Origin: Peptococcaceae bacterium BRH_c4b
Lineage (GTDB): Bacteria > Bacillota > Desulfotomaculia > Desulfotomaculales > Desulfocucumaceae
Direction of reading: 5' to 3'
DNA length: 64,000 bases
NCBI GenBank assembly: GCA_000961595.1
Contig: LADO01000055.1
Coordinates: 62,001-126,000 of the forward strand
The notes under the pieces were generated by a model that worked only from the letters and a program-made list of their open reading frames with translations, had not been told where the DNA came from and ran no database searches. The position numbers and the translations under genes are program-made. Numbering within the stretch: the first letter of the stretch is position 1; each line of letters begins with the position of its first letter. This document shows, one piece after another, positions 27,258 to 36,163 of this stretch.

Positions 27258-27409
27258 TCACTTATATCACGGTGCCGGAGGCTGCGGCCTTTTGCAGTTG
27301 CCCGTGTTTCCACGACACGACCCTGTCATGATGCCTGAAGATTTTCGCCACCGATAGTCCTAAAGCGGCGGAAGTCCCTTTTTTTAGATAGCGGAATGGA
27401 GGAAAACCT

Positions 27410-28246
27410 GTGAAGGATTTGCTGCTGGTAGATACCACGCTCAGGGATGGAGAGCAAACGCCGGGCGTAATCTTTACACTGAGGGAAAAAGCCGTGATCG
27501 CCCGGTTGCTTGATTTATCCGGTGTGGATATAATCGAGGCGGGGGTTCCGGCTATGGGCGAAATCGAGCAGACGGCTTTGTTTTTTGTCAATAACCTTGG
27601 ACTGGGAGCCAGAATAATTGCCTGGAACAGGATTGTGCTGGGCGATATTCAGGCCTCCCTGGCCTGTGGGGTAAAGGATATTCATATTTCTGCGCCGGTA
27701 TCGGAAATACAGATTAAATACAAATTGGGCAAAACCAGACAATGGGTGCTGGACTGTACAAGGGGCGCCATAAGGTACGCCCTGGATTATGGCTGCAAGG
27801 TATCGGTAGGGGCAGAGGATGCTTCTAGGGCCGATCCGATATTTCTGGAGGAATTTGCCCGGGCGGCCCGGGAGGCGGGCGCCGGACGACTGAGGTACGC
27901 GGACACCGTCGGGGTGCTGCAGCCGTTATCGGCTTACGAGCAACTCTCCGCGCTGGCTGAAAAAAATATCATCGACCTCGAATTTCACGGCCATAACGAC
28001 TTCGGCATGGCCGTGGCTAATTCCATTGCTGCCGTAAGAGCCGGTGTAAAATATGTGGATACCACCGTAGGGGGACTGGGGGAAAGGGCCGGTAATACCG
28101 ACATGAGAAAATTTATCCGGGCCGTGGGGCTCATTTCCGGCATTAGTTCCAAATGGAAATTCAACATTATGAATGAATTGGAGCGGTATGTGGCACTGGC
28201 GGCCAACAGGACGGCCTCCCGGGAAAAAATTGTCCAGTCAGTATAA
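27410..28246 (+). CDS. nifV: Homocitrate synthase NifV, short catalytic-domain form
   Basis: Condenses acetyl-CoA and 2-oxoglutarate to homocitrate, the organic ligand of FeMo-cofactor. The 278 aa cover the TIM barrel: DTTLRDGEQTPGV at the N-terminus, EAGVPAMGEIE, HISAPVSEIQIKYKL, and the metal-binding EFHGHNDFGMA with TVGGLGERAGN. Full NifV/LeuA-type enzymes are about 370-380 aa; the C-terminal subdomain is missing here and no gene for it follows. C. pasteurianum has NifV split in two polypeptides, so this may be the catalytic half. GTG start with GGAGG upstream. Activity without a partner is uncertain. Confidence 0.85.
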   Translation: MKDLLLVDTTLRDGEQTPGVIFTLREKAVIARLLDLSGVDIIEAGVPAMGEIEQTALFFVNNLGLGARIIAWNRIVLGDIQASLACGVKDIHISAPVSEIQIKYKLGKTRQWVLDCTRGAIRYALDYGCKVSVGAEDASRADPIFLEEFARAAREAGAGRLRYADTVGVLQPLSAYEQLSALAEKNIIDLEFHGHNDFGMAVANSIAAVRAGVKYVDTTVGGLGERAGNTDMRKFIRAVGLISGISSKWKFNIMNELERYVALAANRTASREKIVQSV

Positions 28247-28283
28247 AAACCACCGGGTTACATAACATACACGGTGGTTTTTT
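28246..28283 (+). terminator. Terminator after nifV
   Basis: AAACCACCG ... CGGTGG followed by six T. Confidence 0.85.
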
Positions 28284-28366
28284 CTGTGTTTTACGTCAGG
28301 AAAGTATATAACAATTTAAAAGCGTCAAAGTGACAGGGAATTATTTATAATTCCTTCCCTGACTCA

Positions 28367-28885
28367 CTAAACCCTATAAGCAGGTGGTTCTAAAACCCAT
28401 CCTTTAAGCTGACCATAAACCAAATATTTATCATACATTTTTATTTCATCAATTAGAAACCTCTTGAACTCCTCCCTGAGCTCCGGTGATGTAGATTGAA
28501 TCATAGCTGATACATGAACAGGTATGAAACTTTGAATGCCGGCAAACACCCGCCTAAAGATATATTCATCATTCATAATTTCAGGATTTATAGTACTGGA
28601 AGAAGCAAAGGGAGGCCTTTTGGGTAGTGGTATTCCATACTTTACCATTAATTTTTCTAAATCGGAAGCCTGTTTCTTAAGTTCTTCGAGGCCTTTAATT
28701 AAAACTAACTTAAGGTCCGGGTCTCTTGCAAAATTCTCGAGCACCTGCGTTATTTCTATTACATCATAACGTGATATTACATGATCCCAAAGATGCCAGG
28801 CCGAATTTATATTAATTTCAGTTTGCAGATACTTTCTCGATTTCCCTATTTTTGTGATACTTTCAATTATCTCTAGCATTCTCAC
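28367..28885 (-). CDS. DUF3231-family protein (copy 1)
   Basis: A 172-aa all-helical protein resembling DUF3231 proteins of spore formers, which are probably four-helix-bundle (ferritin-like or coat-related) proteins of unknown function. Conserved features are HLWDHVISRYD, a KYGIPLPKRPP turn near the middle, and the terminal LKGWVLEPPAYRV. It is a tandem paralog of the gene at 28954-29472, same strand, with a 68-base gap. Confidence 0.72.
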   Translation of the reverse strand: MRMLEIIESITKIGKSRKYLQTEININSAWHLWDHVISRYDVIEITQVLENFARDPDLKLVLIKGLEELKKQASDLEKLMVKYGIPLPKRPPFASSSTINPEIMNDEYIFRRVFAGIQSFIPVHVSAMIQSTSPELREEFKRFLIDEIKMYDKYLVYGQLKGWVLEPPAYRV

Positions 28886-28953
28886 GAATTATACACCTCT
28901 CTTTGATTTATTTAACCTTTGGAAATAAAAGCAATCTAAATACAGAGTTAAAA

Positions 28954-29472
28954 CTAAACCCTATAAGCAGGTGGTTCGTTAATCCATCCTTTTAACTGTC
29001 CATATAGCAATAAATTATCAAAAGCATTAATTTCATCCAAAAATAAGCTTAATAATTTTTCTCTAAGTTTAGCCGAAGTAGTCTGAACCAGTGCTGAAGA
29101 GTAGATATATAAATAGATTTGAATTCCAGAAAACACGCGTTTAAAAATATATTCATCCGTAATAACTTCAAGATTGTTTGCAGTTTTTGAACCTGCAGGA
29201 GGTTTTTTAGGTAATGGTATACCGTATTTGTCGCTTATTTCCTCCAGTTGGGCTACTTGTTGCTCAATATATTTAAGAATACTATTTAAAACCAATTTCA
29301 GTTCCGCGTCATTTGCAAAGTTATGAGAAATTTGGATCATTTCTATAATGTCATATCGTGAAGTTAAGAGATTCCAAAGATGTCCTGCTTCAAATACATT
29401 AATCTCCCTTTGTAAATCGAGTGTTGTTTGCCCAAGGTCTGCTATTTTTTCAATTTGTTCTAATATCTTCAC
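28954..29472 (-). CDS. DUF3231-family protein (copy 2)
   Basis: Paralog of the neighbouring gene, of identical length (172 aa). Shared features are HLWNLLTSRYD, DKYGIPLPKKPP, DEYIFKRVFSGIQ and the terminal LKGWINEPPAYRV. Its codons are clearly more AT-rich than those of nearby nif genes, suggesting separate history. Being first in the pair it probably drives both. Role unknown; a spore-associated function is a guess from the family. Confidence 0.72.
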   Translation of the reverse strand: MKILEQIEKIADLGQTTLDLQREINVFEAGHLWNLLTSRYDIIEMIQISHNFANDAELKLVLNSILKYIEQQVAQLEEISDKYGIPLPKKPPAGSKTANNLEVITDEYIFKRVFSGIQIYLYIYSSALVQTTSAKLREKLLSLFLDEINAFDNLLLYGQLKGWINEPPAYRV

Positions 29473-29601
29473 TTAAATCTTCCTTTCCTTCGCAAATTGC
29501 GGGTCGAAATAGGCGACCAGAATTAATCGAATGACGTTTTTGGTATCCGTTGAAGAGTATTATCGCCGGGGAAAAGAAAATATATTCCCTGATCTTTTCG
29601 G

Positions 29602-32600
29602 ATGGTGAGATTAACCACATCTGTTGCCTGGGCGCTGTTTGCCCTTTTTCTCCTGGCGCTAGCCCTGGGCAGAATAACAAGCAGAACGGACCGGAACAAC
29701 AACACCCACACTTACGAATACGATCCCCTGGGCAATCTTATTAAAACAGTGGACCCCCTGGGGCACGAAACCGTGTTTGCATACGACCCCCTGGGCAACC
29801 TGACCAAAACCATCGATGCCCTGGGCCAAACAGAAGAATATGCCTACGATCCTCTAAACAGAATCACCAACGTTAAAGAAGCAAACCAGGCTGTGACCAC
29901 CCTGGAATACGACCCAGTGGGCAATGTCACCAAAGTGCTGGACCCTATGGGCAACACCACCCAATACGACTATGACAGCAATGACCGCCTGGTCAAAGTA
30001 ACAGAAGCCCTGGGATATGCCACCGGATACCAGTACGACCCGGTGGGTAACCTTACCGACGTAACCAACGCCAGGGGCAATACCACCAAACTGGCGTACA
30101 ACGAACTTAACCAACTGGTGGAAGAAAGCAACCCCTTAAAATCCAGGGCCGCCTACCGGTACGACAGAAACGGCAACCTGACCCAAAAAACCGACTACCT
30201 GGGCCGGCCCACCAGCTTCAGCTACGACAAAAACAACCGGTTGACCGGCATCAACTACAATGGCGAACAATCCGCCAGCTACCGTTACGACGCCGTGGGC
30301 AACCTTACCGGCATGGACAGCCCTGCCTCCCGGGAGCAGTATACCTATGACAACCTTAACCGGCTGGTGAGAACCGACAATCTTACACTTGCCAAAAGCG
30401 TCAGCTATATGTACGACCCGGAAGGCAACAAGACCCAGCTTACCGACCCTGAAGACAGAGTGTTCCAGTACCGCTACGATGCCCTTAACAGGCTTACACA
30501 ACACATTGACCCGGAAGACCGGGTAACAACCTTCGACTACGACCCCCTGGGGCAGGTCACCTCTATCAAACGCCCGGGCAGCGAGACCACCCAGGCCTAT
30601 GATGCCGTGGGGAATATCAGCTCTATTCAACACCAGGGCAGACAGGGCACCTTTGCCAGCTTTAAATATGACTACGACCTGGTGGGCAACCGCCTTTCCC
30701 AAACAGAAGAAGACGGCGCCAAGACTTCGTATGAATATGACGCCCTTTACAGGCTGACAAATGTTAAATATCCAGTAGAAAAAATCAAAAAGATTCGGGA
30801 GACCTACTTAACCCCTCCCAACAGCGTAAACCCTCCCCTGGAAAACGAATCGCAAGACAGTGAGAGCAAAGGAAATGGTAAGGGCAACAAAGGAAACGGG
30901 TCAAATAAAGGCAATGGTAACGGTAAGAGCAATGGCAATGGCAAAGGAAAAACCGGCAGCCTGGAAAACGAAGCGGCTATAGCATCTTCCGATTCCGATT
31001 TCTCTAAACTCCTTATTGTCCAAATGTTGGTGGCTAAGGCCGGCGGTAACGGCGGCGGAGGCGGTAATGGCGGAGGAAACGGCGGTGGAAACGGCGGCGG
31101 CAACAGTGGAGGAAATGGAAACAGCGGCGGTAATAGTGGCGGTAATGGCAAGGGAAATAACGAAAATAACGGAAACAAAGGAAGCAACGGCAAATCCGGC
31201 GCCGATACTGAACGTGGAACGGGAAATGGAAAAGGCAAGGGCCTTGAACACGGCAAACACAAGGGTTGGTATAAAAATAAAACCAACCCCGGCCTGCACC
31301 TGGGCTGGTACAAAGACGAAACCAGCCTGCCTGTCCAGTATGAACTGCCGGCTTACCTCATAGATCCCCAGTCAGAGGTATCCTACGAATACGACGAAGT
31401 GGGCAACCGCACCAGCATGACCGACGACCAGGGCACCACCAGCTACAGCTACGATAAGGCAGAACGCCTTCTATCCGCAGGTGATACCCAATACTCCTAC
31501 GATGCCAACGGCAACATGACCGGCAAAGTATCCACCGACCGGGCGGAGGACTACGAATACGACAGCGCCGGGCGGTTAACCAATGCCTACTTCGATGACG
31601 GCACCTACGTTGGCTACGAATACGACGGCTTTGGCCGCAAAGTATTTCGCACCGAAGACTACTGGCACCCCGAAGAAGGGGAAAAGGAATACAAACTGCG
31701 CTCGGAAGAAACCAGCTACCTTTATGACGGCGTAAATGTCATGAAGGAATATACAGGAAATGGCAGCCCCCTTGCCGAATACCACATGGGTGACGACCAG
31801 ATTATCGCCCGCAACATGTTCGGCTTTAAAGACAGAAAAGACCAGGGGCGCTACGGCAACATGCGCACCCGGGGCAGCCTGATGTACTACCACTATGACG
31901 CCCTGGGCAACGTCAGCGACATGTCCGACCACCTGGGAGAAGACATAGCCAAATACCGTTTCGACGCCTTCGGCGGCATGTTTGCCGGCCCCCTGGCGCC
32001 CTACAGCTTCCAGGGCATCACCGGCAAGGAATACGACCCCAAATCCGGCTTAATGTTCTACAACTCCCGCTGGTACGACCCCAAGGCCGGGCGCTTTACC
32101 CAGGCTGATAGCTTCAGGGGAGTCCAGACTCAGCCCGGATCACAGCACCCTTATGCCTACGTGGGCAACAACCCCATCAACAGGTTGGATCCTACCGGGC
32201 ATGACTTCCTGGGCTATAGCGTCGAGGGTACAGAATACGGTACCGACTATTACGGAGACCAGTCCGGCTCCTGGAACAACTACGGTGAGTTCGTTCCGGA
32301 CAGCGGCGGAGACGACGGAGGAAACGACGGCTGGATCCCGGGCGGCATCGTGCCGGGAGACGGCATTGGGGATAGCGGTGGAAGCGGCAGCGGAGGTGGT
32401 TCCGGTGGCAGCGGGGACGACGACTGGGAACCCCCGGTACCCACGTTGGAGAAACTGATTGGCCAGTATAACAGTACAGCAGGGGCACCAGTCGGCTCGA
32501 AAAATTGGTACAGCCATATACCGGATAGCTGGTCCAAGTCAAACGTCAGGCAATTGCAAAGAGAGCTAAATGCCTGGGGTTACAGGGATTTCGATGGAAG

Positions 32601-33459
32601 ACAACTAACTGTAGATGGGGACTACGGATCAAGAACATTTTTCTCACAAGCGCAATACTTTGCAAAGGAAAGAGGCAATGCGGAATCCAAAAAGCTTTTA
32701 AACGAACTACTTGCACCTGGAGAAGCACTTTGGTACCACCAGGTAAAACACAAATGGTCTAACTCAAGCATCAAGCAATTACAAAGAGATTTAAATGCCT
32801 GGGGTTACAGGGACTACGAGGGCAAACCACTTGACCCGGACGGGGACTACGGACGTAGAACAAATTCCGCACAAGTGCAATACTTTGCGAATAGAGATAA
32901 TCTATCAATAGGAGATATAAGAAGGATAGATAGGGTTCAACCTAGTCCAATGATACCTGGTGGGCAAATAAGAGCAGCAAAAAGCACGCAGGAACAGATT
33001 ATAGAATATGTAATAGTCCCACTTGCAGAGGCAACTGTCGATGCTTTTACGATTGTATTGACTGCTGGAACTGGAACGCCAGCAGTTATAGAACGAAAGG
33101 CAGGAAGTCTTTTAATAAAAGAGGGGGCAAGAGAAGCTGCAAGTAAAGGCTGGAGGGTTGGAGACGATATCTACAAACTAACTTCTAAGGGCAATACACC
33201 AAGTTGGAATACAGTTAGGCAAAGATTTTGGAAAAATGAAGCTTCTATACCCAATGCTGCACAAAAATATGGTGCTGAGAATGTCCAAAGAATGAAAAAA
33301 GGTTTAGCACCACAAAGATATAATCCAGATAAGGGTGGTATGGAGTCAATGGAACTTAGTCATGAACCTGTTCCAAGAAGGGACGGAGGAACAGAGGTTG
33401 TACCAAGGTGGCCTCAAGATCATGCACAGGTTGACCCATACAGATATCCTGGATATTAA
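29602..33459 (+). CDS. Rhs/YD-repeat polymorphic toxin with HNH-like C-terminal tip
   Basis: A 1285-aa Rhs-type protein. A hydrophobic N-terminus (VAWALFALFLLALALG) is followed by many YD repeats (YDPLGNLTK-like), an abrupt Gly/Asn/Lys-rich insert at about residues 410-560, more YD repeats, and the Rhs core motif YDPKSGLMFYNSRWYDPKAG with PYAYVGNNPINRLDPTGHD. After a Gly/Ser/Asp linker come two peptidoglycan-binding-like repeats (LQRELNAWGYRDFDG and LQRDLNAWGYRDYEG). The last 100 residues end MELSHEPVPRRDGG ... WPQDHAQVDPYRYPGY, resembling HNH/endonuclease VII-type toxin tips. The shell is short for an Rhs, so the N-terminus may be truncated. The following small gene is the likely immunity protein. 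Confidence 0.85.
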   Translation: MVRLTTSVAWALFALFLLALALGRITSRTDRNNNTHTYEYDPLGNLIKTVDPLGHETVFAYDPLGNLTKTIDALGQTEEYAYDPLNRITNVKEANQAVTTLEYDPVGNVTKVLDPMGNTTQYDYDSNDRLVKVTEALGYATGYQYDPVGNLTDVTNARGNTTKLAYNELNQLVEESNPLKSRAAYRYDRNGNLTQKTDYLGRPTSFSYDKNNRLTGINYNGEQSASYRYDAVGNLTGMDSPASREQYTYDNLNRLVRTDNLTLAKSVSYMYDPEGNKTQLTDPEDRVFQYRYDALNRLTQHIDPEDRVTTFDYDPLGQVTSIKRPGSETTQAYDAVGNISSIQHQGRQGTFASFKYDYDLVGNRLSQTEEDGAKTSYEYDALYRLTNVKYPVEKIKKIRETYLTPPNSVNPPLENESQDSESKGNGKGNKGNGSNKGNGNGKSNGNGKGKTGSLENEAAIASSDSDFSKLLIVQMLVAKAGGNGGGGGNGGGNGGGNGGGNSGGNGNSGGNSGGNGKGNNENNGNKGSNGKSGADTERGTGNGKGKGLEHGKHKGWYKNKTNPGLHLGWYKDETSLPVQYELPAYLIDPQSEVSYEYDEVGNRTSMTDDQGTTSYSYDKAERLLSAGDTQYSYDANGNMTGKVSTDRAEDYEYDSAGRLTNAYFDDGTYVGYEYDGFGRKVFRTEDYWHPEEGEKEYKLRSEETSYLYDGVNVMKEYTGNGSPLAEYHMGDDQIIARNMFGFKDRKDQGRYGNMRTRGSLMYYHYDALGNVSDMSDHLGEDIAKYRFDAFGGMFAGPLAPYSFQGITGKEYDPKSGLMFYNSRWYDPKAGRFTQADSFRGVQTQPGSQHPYAYVGNNPINRLDPTGHDFLGYSVEGTEYGTDYYGDQSGSWNNYGEFVPDSGGDDGGNDGWIPGGIVPGDGIGDSGGSGSGGGSGGSGDDDWEPPVPTLEKLIGQYNSTAGAPVGSKNWYSHIPDSWSKSNVRQLQRELNAWGYRDFDGRQLTVDGDYGSRTFFSQAQYFAKERGNAESKKLLNELLAPGEALWYHQVKHKWSNSSIKQLQRDLNAWGYRDYEGKPLDPDGDYGRRTNSAQVQYFANRDNLSIGDIRRIDRVQPSPMIPGGQIRAAKSTQEQIIEYVIVPLAEATVDAFTIVLTAGTGTPAVIERKAGSLLIKEGAREAASKGWRVGDDIYKLTSKGNTPSWNTVRQRFWKNEASIPNAAQKYGAENVQRMKKGLAPQRYNPDKGGMESMELSHEPVPRRDGGTEVVPRWPQDHAQVDPYRYPGY

Positions 33460-33477
33460 TCTGAGGAGTGATAACAA

Positions 33478-33945
33478 TTGGCAAAAACATTAGCGGAAAT
33501 ACTTGCTAATGCAAAAGGCGGTCCAATTGACTGCCAGGGTAAGAGTGTGATGATGTCTTATAAGATACCTGTGGCTAAAGGTCAAGAGGTAGAGATTGAA
33601 TTTTTGCAATACAACGAAACCTATCAGCAGGGTTTTGAAGTATCAATTGACCAGAGAAAAGGATTTATCGAGGTAAATGGCCAGAGACTCAACGCCCCTG
33701 TTTTTTGGACAAATACTGCTCCTAAGACATTCAGCTTTAAGTGTTTTCCTAAGAAACCAGAAGGATTAATGAATATATGGAATGTTTGGCAGAACATTGA
33801 GTATAAAGAAAACATAGATTCATGGATAGGGAATGCTGGGCTGTATGTGGAACAGATGGAAGATGGTGAACTGATTTTCCATTGCAGTAATGGAATGGAC
33901 CAAGTTAACTTTGAAGACTTAGTTTTTAAAATGAAGGCAAAGTAG
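33478..33945 (+). CDS. Putative immunity protein for the Rhs toxin
   Basis: A 155-aa acidic cytoplasmic protein without recognised family, 18 bases after the Rhs gene on the same strand. Position and size fit a cognate immunity protein. The TTG start has GAGGAG upstream. Its base composition is as AT-rich as the toxin tip, unlike the GC-richer Rhs shell, which is typical of exchangeable tip-immunity cassettes. Function is inferred from context only. Confidence 0.6.
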   Translation: MAKTLAEILANAKGGPIDCQGKSVMMSYKIPVAKGQEVEIEFLQYNETYQQGFEVSIDQRKGFIEVNGQRLNAPVFWTNTAPKTFSFKCFPKKPEGLMNIWNVWQNIEYKENIDSWIGNAGLYVEQMEDGELIFHCSNGMDQVNFEDLVFKMKAK

Positions 33946-34046
33946 CTTAGAAGAAGACATGGGGTGTTTCTGACCAGGCAAAATGTCAAATAAATGCCTA
34001 AGATACGTAACCGATTGGGGTCTACTTTTTTATGATGATTTCTGGC

Positions 34047-34088
34047 GAGCGGAGTGCGAAGGAAACTCGCACGCTCCGTTCTGAGAGG
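34047..34088 (+). mobile_element. Domain V remnant of a group II intron
   Basis: A 42-base hairpin starting GAGCGGAGTGCGA, with a GAAA tetraloop, and ending CGTTCTGAGAGG, matches the domain V pattern (AGC triad, terminal UUCUGAGAGG). It is a different sequence from domain V of the complete intron at 36090 and lies upstream of the reverse-transcriptase fragment, so it is a separate remnant. Confidence 0.65.
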
Positions 34089-34155
34089 GGTGATTGGAAA
34101 AGTGCTGTCTTAGGATAGTAACTTAGGATAGTAACTCGCTGGTCGCCTACTCTAC

Positions 34156-34300
34156 GTGCGCCATGTGATGGAAAAGCATAAACGACATCAAGACTGGAAA
34201 AAGGTTAAGGAACTCCATAAGCAGAGACAATCCATACCTTCCAAGGATACAAACGATTCGTCCTTCAGACGACTCTATTATATCCGCTATGCAGACGACT
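34156..34300 (+). pseudogene. Group II intron reverse transcriptase, 5' fragment ending in YADD
   Basis: Reads LYVRHVMEKHKRHQDWKKV ... SSFRRLYYIRYADD, the part of a group II intron-encoded reverse transcriptase just before and including the catalytic YADD box. The N-terminal fingers and palm of the protein are missing. At base 34300, inside the codon after YADD, the reading frame is interrupted by a complete intron. The continuation is found at 36164. Confidence 0.8.
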
Positions 34301-36162
34301 GTGCGCCACGAAGGCGTAGGGCTGCTAGACAGTCCATAAGCTATGCTTAACCGAAGATGAGGGAAGGCCCCTCGGAGCCGCCATACAGGTGGAGGCTCCA
34401 AACCACCGTAAGCTGCTGTGGCCAAAAGCCATGGTGGTGAGCGTTACGGAAAAGGCGAAGCAAGACTTCGTCAGGTGTGTGCCAATGGAGACGAACACCA
34501 GTGAACCGCTGATAAAGTGTCGAAAGCGTAGGGACGTCATCAAAACCGGGAGGTAGTCGTTAGCCCGGGATAAGCCTGGAAGAAACCTGTTTACTGACCA
34601 GGCGGTGGCCGGTATGAAGGCGGCGTGAACATGGCACAGGCTTCGGTTAGGAACGTGGGAACCTGCCCTCCGATGCCAAGGGAGAAATCCAAGCGGAAGA
34701 CCCGCAAGGACGAAAGTACCGATGCGGAGTGCAGGGGCGGAACAGCCCGTAGTAGTAATGAAGCTCCGTAATGGGAGTGGAGCAAAGGGGCTGTGTTATC
34801 CAGTTTTGAACAAAGGTCAACCATAAAGGGAGGAGCCAATGGACAAAACAAAGCCGTATGAAATCTCCAAACACGTAGTGCTGGAGGCATTCCAACGAGT
34901 GAAAGCGAACAAAGGGGCAGCTGGAGTAGACGACCAAGATCTGGAAGCATTCGAGGCGAACTTGAAGAACAACCTCTACAAGATATGGAATAGGATGTCT
35001 TCCGGCAGCTATTTTCCTCCACCCGTTAAAGCGGTAGAAATACCCAAGAAAAACGGGGGAGTACGCGTACTCGGAGTTCCCACTGTAGCGGACCGAGTGG
35101 CGCAGATGGTCGCTAAAATCTATTTCGAGCCGCAGGTAGAACCATACTTCCATCCGGATTCCTACGGTTATCGACCGGGAAAGTCGGCCGCCGATGCGCT
35201 TGCTGTCACCCGGCAGCGATGCTGGAGGTACGACTGGATACTGGAGTTCGATATCAAGGGCCTGTTCGATAATATTGAACATGAACTGTTGATGAAGGCA
35301 ATCCGTAAACATACCGATAATCCATGGGTCATACTTTACATCCATAGATGGCTCAAAGCATCTTTTCAGATGCCTGATGGCACTGTCAAGGAGCGGACAA
35401 AAGGTACTCCGCAGGGAGGTGTCATTAGTCCTGTTTTAGCCAATCTGTTTCTTCACTATGCGTTCGATACGTGGATGGTCCGGAATCATCCCGGCAAGCC
35501 GTTCGCTCGCTATGCTGATGACGCTGTGGCACACTGCCGCAGCATGGAAGATGCGGAAAAGCTCCATGATAGTTTGAAGAAACGGTTTGCGGAATGCGGA
35601 TTGGAACTCCATCCGACCAAGACCCGCATTGTCTACTGCAAGGATGATGACCGGCGAGGTAACTGCCTGGAAACAAAGTTCGACTTTTTGGGCTACACCT
35701 TCCGACCGCGGAGGTCCAAGAATAAATATGGAAAACATTTCATCAACTTCACCCCAGCAGTCAGCAATAAGGCGAAAAAGGCCATGCGTCAGACCATTCA
35801 CGGATGGCGCATGCACCTGAAGCCGGACAAATCCCTTGAAGACCTGTCCCGGATGTTCAATCCGGTGGTAAGAGGTTGGGTTAACTATTATGGACGCTTT
35901 TACATTTCAGAGCTGTATTCAGTACTTAAGCACATGAATCGCGCTTTGGTCCGCTGGGCACAACGAAAGTACAAGAAGTTAGAAAGGCATCAGCGGCGGG
36001 CGACGTACTGGCTTGATAGAATAGCCAAACGTGAACAGAAGTTGTTCGTGCAATGGAAAATGGGGATTTATCCTGCGGCTGGATAATGGGAGCCGGATGA
36101 GCTGAGAAGTTCAAGTCCGGTTCTGAGAGGGCCTGGGGGTGCAACTCCCCCGGGCTACTCAC
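34301..36162 (+). mobile_element. Complete group II intron with ORF, inserted in another intron's RT gene
   Basis: About 1862 bases. The 5' end is GTGCGCCACGAAGGCG, the group II GUGCG start. The intron ORF lies at 34839-36086. Domain V follows at 36090-36131 (GAGCCGGATGAGCTGAGAAG ... GGTTCTGAGAGG, with a GAGA tetraloop), then a domain VI hairpin (CCTGGGGG / CCCCCGGG) and the 3' end CTACTCAC. Exact excision at 36163 rather than 36162 would be needed to restore the host frame. Confidence 0.88.
34839..36086 (+). CDS. ltrA: Group II intron-encoded reverse transcriptase/maturase
   Basis: A 415-aa intron-encoded protein that assists splicing and copies the intron into new sites. Reverse-transcriptase blocks are intact: VKANKGAAGVDDQDLEAFE, GSYFPPPVKAVEIPKKNGG, RVLGVPTVADRVAQ, EFDIKGLFDNIEHELL, GTPQGGVISPVLANLFLHYA and the catalytic FARYADDAVAHCRS. 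A maturase X domain covers roughly residues 300-380 (NPVVRGWVNYYGRFY). It stops without a C-terminal HNH endonuclease domain. GGGAGGAG precedes the ATG. Confidence 0.92.
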   Translation: MDKTKPYEISKHVVLEAFQRVKANKGAAGVDDQDLEAFEANLKNNLYKIWNRMSSGSYFPPPVKAVEIPKKNGGVRVLGVPTVADRVAQMVAKIYFEPQVEPYFHPDSYGYRPGKSAADALAVTRQRCWRYDWILEFDIKGLFDNIEHELLMKAIRKHTDNPWVILYIHRWLKASFQMPDGTVKERTKGTPQGGVISPVLANLFLHYAFDTWMVRNHPGKPFARYADDAVAHCRSMEDAEKLHDSLKKRFAECGLELHPTKTRIVYCKDDDRRGNCLETKFDFLGYTFRPRRSKNKYGKHFINFTPAVSNKAKKAMRQTIHGWRMHLKPDKSLEDLSRMFNPVVRGWVNYYGRFYISELYSVLKHMNRALVRWAQRKYKKLERHQRRATYWLDRIAKREQKLFVQWKMGIYPAAG

Positions 36163-36163
36163 C

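Noticed and set aside
27262-27591. 109-codon minus-strand frame over the nifV start
   Set aside because: Antisense to nifV and its leader; no ribosome site.
30804-31363. Open frames on both strands across the Gly/Asn-rich part of the Rhs gene
   Set aside because: Caused by the GGN-type nucleotide repeat, which is open in several frames; not independent genes.
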